Assembly: GCA_002633025.1 (NCBI GenBank)
Contig: NMRB01000699.1
Location: forward strand, 14,652-78,651
DNA: 64,000 nt
Reading direction: 5' to 3'
From: Notospermus geniculatus
Taxonomy: Eukaryota > Nemertea > Pilidiophora > Heteronemertea > Lineidae
Position numbers and translations under genes: made by a program. The notes below the pieces were generated by a model. The model was not told the DNA's origin, made no database searches, and saw nothing but the letters and a program-made list of their open reading frames with translations. Positions within the stretch are counted from its first letter, which is position 1. The number at the start of each line of letters is the position of its first letter. Of the stretch, positions 58,190 to 64,000 are shown piece after piece.

Positions 58190-58679
58190 CATAAAGGAAT
58201 CAACCATAAAGGTTCAACTGACAAATTTAGCATTTTATAAATGTGGACAATATCCCTTTAAAACCCAACAGATTTGCATTCTGACGTTTCCATGTGCTAG
58301 GCAAGACCCTTCTGCACATTCACTGCAAATTTTGTTGAATTCCGACTAGTTGATCTTATGATACAAAAGGTCTGAATTAATGAGAACCCCACGAACGATG
58401 TGTGTTCAGGGTCATCGGTGTACATTTGAATAGGCTGACGTACATTTGTACATGGAACACTAATTGTGCTGAAAATAGCTCAGTTATCGTCAGAAATGGA
58501 ATTCAAAGCATCATGTTGGCAGGTTCATGTACCTCTTCACCACAAAAAAAGTTGAAGCTCGTGCCTATTACGTAAAGCCAAAATTCAGGCAGTGAGAGAC
58601 ATCTGGTGGCAACACAGAAAGTGTATCCCTCAGTAAGCTCATCGTTCGCAGTTAAACCTTTATGGTTGATTCCTTTATG
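58190..58679. mobile_element. 490-bp TIR transposon present only in copy 2, 7-bp target duplication
   Basis: CATAAAGGAATCAACCATAA and AGGTT at the left are exactly inverted at the right end. GTAACAT flanks both sides (58183-58189 and 58680-58686). Copy 1 has the uninterrupted site CTTAGTAACATTCAATG near 49978. The right half matches 22424-22680. There is no transposase, so it is non-autonomous. The superfamily is not determined from a 7-bp duplication alone. Confidence 0.95.
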
Positions 58680-59143
58680 GTAACATTCAATGATTAATGA
58701 AGATGACGTATTTCGCCGATAACGTTTTTCTACAATGAAAGTACATATTCATCATCATGACGTAATAAACACTGCATGTGTGAGAAGCCATAAACTAACG
58801 TTAAGGTATGGCATCCTCCAACAGCAGGGATTTTTACCTCGCTGCTCTTGATCCCTTACACTTTATGTGCGAATATATGAAGAGGAGCGAGACCAAAGCG
58901 CTGCTGTGGGAGGATGAGGTATGGCACCTTTCGTTACTAAGTCATTTTGTGGTTGGCCCATTGGTGTGCCATAGAATATCAATGTCCCATACATACATGC
59001 AATGCCTTGATTTTCTCTGCCAACCTTCCGAACATTGTTAAAATTTATTTAAACATACACTTATGTGGACGATCCCCACGAAGGTTCTTCCTACTTGCTG
59101 AAATACTGTTTTAATTAACTGTGAGACTTGTTTTTCTTTTTAG

Positions 59144-59334
59144 ATAAAAATCGATTTGAAGAAACGGAACAGTGTCTTAATGTCTTGATCAAGCTGGCCA
59201 TGAATTCCGAGTGTGTGCCACCATTACTGGATGGCTTGGCAACGTGTATGTTATCTGTGATGTCCATATCGGACCAATCAAGCGACCCTGTAATCGAGAA
59301 GGCGGTCAATGAATTATTCAATAAGATTATCCAG
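59144..59334 (+). CDS. ankyrin gene exon B, copy 2, intact (191 nt)
   Basis: The acceptor is TTTTCTTTTTAG and the donor ATCCAG|GTAAGA. In phase 1 from exon A it gives about 64 residues including RFEETEQCLNVLIKLAMNSE and DPVIEKAVNELFNKIIQ, an amphipathic helical pattern resembling ARM/HEAT-like helices. It leaves in phase 0, so the gene continues beyond the gap. Confidence 0.83.
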
Positions 59335-59499
59335 GTAAGAACTTTAATTAATAATTGATTAATGAATAATGGAGCGTACAAATTGATTATCATCATTGGA
59401 TGTACACATGTCATATGTTGTGAATGGTGAATGGGTTCAATGGCACTCAGATCGGATATTATCGCCAAGTACCATTTCTCACGACGGCCGACGTAACCT

Positions 59500-59930
59500 T
59501 TGACCTTTAGACATTCTCGTTTATAGGTCTACAGACGCGGTCAATGTACACCGTATATACCACAGCACTAATTCATGGGGGCGAGGTTGATCATGGATTT
59601 GTGTCAATGCATGCTCGACAAGACTGTTCAAATCTGTCTATTTGAATGATCTAAGTTACCAATTTGGCATTGAGACTGTTGCTACACATCAAAGAATGAG
59701 TTGAAACATGTTACATTTACCTGATGAAGGGTTAGTCACGCTATAACAGCGCGTTGAACTTCTCAAGTGATGAAAGTATGGCGGCCATTTTTGTCAGCTA
59801 AGGTTTCGATATAGTATCAGTCCAGCCTCGGTGTTACCACTGGCTATAATATAGGTTGGACAGGACACCAGTCTTACCAAGGTGGGGAGGGATGTAGGAG
59901 TCACCTCATGCATACTGTAGCACTAAGACG
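59500..59930. repeat. dispersed repeat (CTCGACAAGACTGTTC family), copy 4
   Basis: This is the duplicate of 50750-51170, with its own indels (GAACTTCTCAAGTGATGAAA retained). Confidence 0.85.
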
Positions 59931-60061
59931 GCCCTACAAACGTACACTACAAACGTGGTAGATAATAGCTCAGCTTGGAAGAGATAAGATTTTTGAACGC
60001 CTGGAAAGATCAGAAACCGATACAAGAGCCATTAGCGTTCCGTAGGCTTCATCATGCAATT

Positions 60062-61033
60062 TTAAACTTGACTATAGACTTCAACAAAACCGAATGCCGT
60101 TCCATCCTGTCCTTGCAGCGGAATGAAATGAAGGAGGGCTCCGTCGGTTGGGTTGAATTCAAAATATTTCTTATGTCTGTCGGCAGTCTGAGGGTGAAAA
60201 GTAGTTCTTATTTCCTCAAGTATCATATGCCCAGACCCCCTTGAAACGAGGCCATCAACAGGGTCATAACGGTCTGCGAAAGTGATAGCACGTGGACCTG
60301 GAAGGACCAATAAGGAACTTAGATAAGTCTGTGACCTTCTGATCACATATAAGAAGCTTTTTGATTGGATACTACCGAGCCAATCAGAATGCTGGACACA
60401 ATGCCTGCTTTCGCGATACTGGTTCTGCTGCCGGTAGGTTAGCAAACATAACGTCCCATTCGTTTGTAAGAAATACACGGTATTCCTAATTATTTTGATT
60501 ACATTAAAATCGCAACATTGGACATTGGACTCCAGTTGTAAACGAAAGCCATCCAGTAATGTAATTACAGTGGAGAAAACCATCTTATAAATAGTTGCTT
60601 CTAGTTTTCCCCCTACAGTACATAAAACAAGCGCGTATGTTCCATGTCCAACTACAAATCCAGATCTTTTCGACTTTAAGCAAGCATCTGACCCGGGGAC
60701 GACGAGATGACCCATTAGGGTTCCATTGGATATTTCATAAATAGGGTTGCTGTTCCACCCTACCCCGCCGGAAAAGAAAATAAGTGATTGATTGAAACAC
60801 GTCAAGCTCCCATCATCCGCAATATATGGGAGTTTGTAATCGTACAGTAATCTGTACTCTTTGTACGAAAACTCATATATTAGTACTCTATCTTCTGGTA
60901 CAGTCTCCGGTTGCTTAATAACAGCAAGTTTTCCTGTCGCGGGATCATAGTAAAAGTCATCGAGGGCCGATTTAAAACGAAATGGTGGCACAAAACGTAC
61001 TCGTTTTCGCATTTTGTAAGCTAGACATGGCTC
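60062..61033 (-). CDS. novel beta-rich domain protein, paralog 1, copy 2
   Basis: The exon has the same structure and length as 51290-52261, with ATG 61012 and the acceptor TTTAATTCTAG retained. It has roughly 8 amino-acid changes, clustered at the C-terminus (FGFVEVYSQV against FDFVDVYNQV). No stop or indel occurs in the frame. Confidence 0.75.
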   Translation of the reverse strand, partial: EPCLAYKMRKRVRFVPPFRFKSALDDFYYDPATGKLAVIKQPETVPEDRVLIYEFSYKEYRLLYDYKLPYIADDGSLTCFNQSLIFFSGGVGWNSNPIYEISNGTLMGHLVVPGSDACLKSKRSGFVVGHGTYALVLCTVGGKLEATIYKMVFSTVITLLDGFRLQLESNVQCCDFNVIKIIRNTVYFLQTNGTLCLLTYRQQNQYRESRHCVQHSDWLGSIQSKSFLYVIRRSQTYLSSLLVLPGPRAITFADRYDPVDGLVSRGSGHMILEEIRTTFHPQTADRHKKYFEFNPTDGALLHFIPLQGQDGTAFGFVEVYSQV

Positions 61034-61244
61034 CTAGAATTAAATGGCTGTTAAAAACATGTCCTCATTATTTCGGAGTTCATTTTATCTTCTCAAGACG
61101 GAGAACATATATGACTTTCATATTTTTCCGATTTTTTCGTCCAATGTAAGAGGAAAACATATTTCAGCGTTTGATAAAGCAGTCAGTTCAGTCATTAATT
61201 TCTTGTAGGTTCAACAGATCTACGTGATAATTATCACGCTCCTG

Positions 61245-61288
61245 ATTGGTTGCCGTCGCAACAGCTTCATTGGCGTTGCTATGACAAC
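61245..61288 (-). promoter_or_regulatory. X-box/CCAAT cluster, copy 2
   Basis: GTTGCTATGACAAC (61275-61288), GTTGCCGTCGCAAC (61249-61262) and two CCAAT boxes on the minus strand are unchanged from copy 1, although nearby bases differ. Confidence 0.5.
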
Positions 61289-61587
61289 ATAAGGATGGGT
61301 CAAAACTGCGTTTTAACTCTTTCTCTGCCAAGGCAAATTTGATGAAATGAAAATATAGGAAAACTAAAAACCGACCACTAATGTATATAATAGGAACACG
61401 TACATGTATTTCTTGGAAAGCTTTTAGAGTGTGCCTTCTGACTGCCTTAGAGAGTGCCTTCTAATGCCTACGTGACAGGTTTTCTAAATGATTTCTGGGT
61501 TCGTGGGTTTTAGTATAGTTTAGACAAAATTGCCACTGGCAGATAGGCCTAAAGGGAATGTGGCTGAAAATGATTTTTCAATATATT

Positions 61588-62631
61588 TCAAAGACCCTGT
61601 TTGAAAATATGAACAGTGTTGTAAATAATGTATCTCCGAGTCCTGTCGACAAACCTAGGTATCACCGTTAGATACGTGTGTCCATCAAATGTTACTTGGC
61701 CGTATGAAATTTGATTCACAATTGAAACGGGACCTCGTATCTTCAAAAGAGTTAATTTCAGTGGGATGTTTTCCGCAACGAGCGCCTCTCCTCTAAAACA
61801 TCCCAGATGAACAGCGCCAAGTTTATCTAAGTTCCTAAACTTAAACATAACAATTCCTGCGGTTGTGTTGCTATCTAAGGTTTGAGGCACATCCGGAAGT
61901 GGTATGGTGTTGTCTTCCCTCAACCACAAACCGTTTATTGACCGATGAAACAGAACCAGTTTAAACCAGTGTGTCGAGAGGAGAACCCGAAATGCCATAG
62001 TGACATCCGACCTCAGAAAGTGTATGTTTGCGTATTGGGCTCCAACGACCTTTATCCTTTTAGAAGCATTCGGTGATGCGTGGTAAATAATTTCATGTCC
62101 TCTACTTTGTGGGCGACAATCATATATTGTCATGAAAATCTCGCCGCCAGCCCCTGGAAAGTATGAAACAACACTTTCCATGTCCTTGTGTATCTTCCAA
62201 AGGACGCTAACGGATGACGGACCACCGCTCCATTCCAAACACCTTTCTCTCTTGTTTATCAACACACGGCCTACGTACTTTCCCGTCCTGAAGTCGTACA
62301 CGTGCAAACTTGGCTTAAGTCGCCATTTTCTTACCCCTATCTTCTGGACCTCGAACATCACTGTGTATCTAACAGTAAGGACCTTAATCAAACTCATCGA
62401 CGTGGACGAAGGACGTCTAAAGTACGAAGCATTGTGAAGCAGTTTGTAACTTGTGCCGCTTGCGTCAAGAGAGAAAGAAAGGCACCGTTGCCTAGGAATA
62501 GGCGCGTCTTGCTGGTCAAAAATAATCATAGGCAGAGTGGGATGAAATTTCATGGAATGCATACCTATTATCCCACTGTATTTTGGAACAAAAGAAAACT
62601 TATTATTTTCTCGATAGTCTCCATTTTGACT
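61588..62631 (-). CDS. novel beta-rich domain protein, paralog 2, main exon, copy 2
   Basis: The acceptor CAAAAATTTAG precedes 62631. The exon begins SQNGDYRENNKFSFVPKYSG. About 17 of 324 residues after MHSMKFHP differ from copy 1, several non-conservative (VPLST/VLLST, HPLASN/QTLDSN), with no indel. Confidence 0.78.
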   Translation of the reverse strand, partial: SQNGDYRENNKFSFVPKYSGIIGMHSMKFHPTLPMIIFDQQDAPIPRQRCLSFSLDASGTSYKLLHNASYFRRPSSTSMSLIKVLTVRYTVMFEVQKIGVRKWRLKPSLHVYDFRTGKYVGRVLINKRERCLEWSGGPSSVSVLWKIHKDMESVVSYFPGAGGEIFMTIYDCRPQSRGHEIIYHASPNASKRIKVVGAQYANIHFLRSDVTMAFRVLLSTHWFKLVLFHRSINGLWLREDNTIPLPDVPQTLDSNTTAGIVMFKFRNLDKLGAVHLGCFRGEALVAENIPLKLTLLKIRGPVSIVNQISYGQVTFDGHTYLTVIPRFVDRTRRYIIYNTVHIFKQGL

Positions 62632-62800
62632 CTAAATTTTTGGTAAAAATCGTACACTACAGTATATTACATGTACATGTAATTTTTAATATTCTTGACA
62701 CACTACAAGTTGCATTTTATCAGGAAGGGAATCTCTTTTGACCTCTAAGAAACTTTGCCCACGTCACACAGGCATCTCCGTCCCCTCATGGGCGTCCAAG

Positions 62801-63185
62801 AGGAGCTGTCAGTCAGTTGACCAATAGGTGTCACTACGGCCCAATTCAATGCCTACCGGACCTACATGTATTCATGCTTAACTGCGCACCAATCAAGAGA
62901 ATAGACTCTATCACTCCAAAAGAGCGCAGCACCTGACGGGGTCAGCGTCATCACGTCCCGCACGTCGTTGCTCAACCCAATGACGCGACTCGAAAAAAAA
63001 TCCCGTTGTTTCAGCGGTCATGACGTCGTGAAACAATCTGATTTTTTTTCGTCTCACCTCAAGACATCATGAAATGACGTGCGGGACGTCATGACGCTGA
63101 CCCCGTCAGGTGCTGCGCTCTTTTGGAGTGATATCGTCTATTTTCTTTTGTATTGGTCCGCTAGAACGTTGCTCCCGTCTTTCGG
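62801..63185. mobile_element. insertion in the copy-2 intron (relative of 46830-46995)
   Basis: Copy 1 has CGGGCGTCCAATTAGAATATGC and then GGAGGTCAG here. Copy 2 has about 385 bases starting GAGGAGCTGTCAGTCAG, a dispersed repeat that itself carries the hairpin MITE at 62911-63131. The PAN-to-main-exon intron grows from 198 to 572 bp. Confidence 0.85.
62911..63131. mobile_element. 221-bp hairpin MITE with TA target duplication
   Basis: TCACTCCAAAAGAGCGCAGC at the left is exactly inverted at the right, and near-identity continues for about 55 bases per arm. TA flanks both sides (62909-62910 and 63132-63133), as for Tc1/mariner-type elements. Confidence 0.95.
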
Positions 63186-63203
63186 CAGAGGTCAGCCACT
63201 TAC

Positions 63204-63391
63204 CTTTCTTTCGTACATCCGGGCCCCTTGGCAGTGTTTCGCTTCTTTTTTCTCCATACAAGTTCCTTTCTTTTTACTCAACAGACAGATCAACCGTCCA
63301 CCATCGTAAAAAACGTTTATGGTCGAACAATCCTTGTGCAGACACAAAACTGCACAGACCATCAAAGAAAACACATTATCATATTCAGAAT
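63204..63391 (-). CDS. PAN/apple-like domain exon of paralog 2, copy 2
   Basis: It is identical in length and splice sites to 54243-54430. One residue differs (VFSLMVCAVLC against VISLMVCAVLC). The strong conservation contrasts with the altered adjoining intron. Confidence 0.65.
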
Positions 63392-63882
63392 CTGGTTTAA
63401 GAATTGACCAATCAAATACGACCTTCCTGAAATGGCCCCTTAGGAAAAGCGCATGCGCAGAGATTCTCATGTTGTTTGCAGATTAGGTGACGTTGCCTGC
63501 TAATTCCGCGACGCCCATTACCTGCAAGCCATTTGAGCATGTAGATATATAGGGGGTGATCGGAAAGATTTCTCGGAATTTCCGGCAGTGTGACATATGT
63601 AGAGCAAATCAAAACAGGGCAGTAGCCATTAAACGCAAAATATGAATCATAGCAAGGTATCCGTGCAAAATATCAAATCAGGGCTAAGTATCAGCGCTAG
63701 AAGAAAACAAATAGTCGTTAGTTAACATGGTGTTGTCTCACGTGACTACCAAGTGGTTTACTTCTATTTGCGACCAATCCCTTCAAGGTTGAACCACAAC
63801 ATTACAGCGCGCAGACTGCTACACGCCAACTCAGGCGTAAGGTTCTTTGACGCCATGTCGAAAAATCCTGAAAAATTTGTAC

Positions 63883-64000
63883 NNNNNNNNNNNNNNNNNN
63901 NNNNNNNNNNNNNNNNNNNNNNNNNNNNNNNNNNNNNNNNNNNNNNNNNNNNNNNNNNNNNNNNNNNNNNNNNNNNNNNNNNNNNNNNNNNNNNNNNNNN
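63883..64000. other. assembly gap (N run)
   Basis: The sequence is unknown from here to the window end. It starts while copy 2 is still aligned to copy 1, so the true right end of the duplication is not visible. Confidence 0.99.

Larger units (their letters stand above)
56940..63882. repeat. segmental duplication, copy 2 (cut by the N gap)
   Basis: It matches 48734-54921 in the same orientation and order. Offsets are constant within coding exons (8772 for paralog 1, 8587 for paralog 2, 8961 for the PAN exon) and change only in non-coding DNA. It ends in N at 63883 while still homologous to copy 1. Confidence 0.93.

Overview
This window is nuclear DNA from an animal, most likely a marine invertebrate. 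It has spliced genes with GT/AG introns, a metazoan serotonin-type GPCR, a PAN/apple-like domain gene, very low gene density and a dense carpet of short terminal-inverted-repeat (TIR) elements. It also has CATGTACATG and AGGCCTA-rich sequence and an AGCTCAC-type dispersed repeat of a kind I recall from several marine invertebrate genomes. I cannot settle the phylum from the sequence alone; an echinoderm, hemichordate, lancelet or lophotrochozoan are all possible. Five single N bases and a terminal N run from 63883 show that this is a gapped assembly.

Layout. 1-1661 is upstream sequence with a 0.7-kb inverted-repeat element. 1711-3219 (+) is one complete coding exon for a 5-HT7-like amine GPCR. 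About 3.2-37.2 kb holds no gene I can support. It contains many palindromic MITE-like elements, nested insertions, tandem duplications, a telomere-motif-containing fold-back element (14.3-15.4 kb) and a 2.3-kb inverted array of about 330-bp units (15.4-17.7 kb). From 37.5 kb a multi-exon ankyrin-repeat gene runs on the + strand: a large coding exon at 37499-38990, then small exons far downstream at 49.8-50.6 kb and again at 58.0-59.3 kb.

48.7-63.9 kb is an about 8-kb direct duplication, copy 1 about 48734-54921 and copy 2 about 56940-63882. Each copy carries two small ankyrin-gene exons (+) and two minus-strand genes encoding related, unrecognised roughly 320-350-residue beta-rich domains. 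One of these genes is preceded by a PAN/apple-like exon, joined across a phase-0 intron that I reconstructed from splice sites. Coding exons of the minus-strand genes differ between copies by substitutions only, while non-coding parts carry many indels and at least three transposon insertions present in one copy only. One ankyrin exon in copy 1 has a 35-nt frameshifting deletion. The duplication is either a real recent segmental duplication or two diverged haplotypes assembled in series; the N gap inside the end of copy 2 keeps the second option open.

How the genes relate. The GPCR and the ankyrin gene look independent. The minus-strand gene pair lies inside the ankyrin gene's intron space and is antisense to it. 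The most interesting candidate for something undescribed is this gene pair: a shared novel C-terminal domain, one member with a PAN-like exon and the other with a compact X-box/CCAAT promoter-like cluster upstream.
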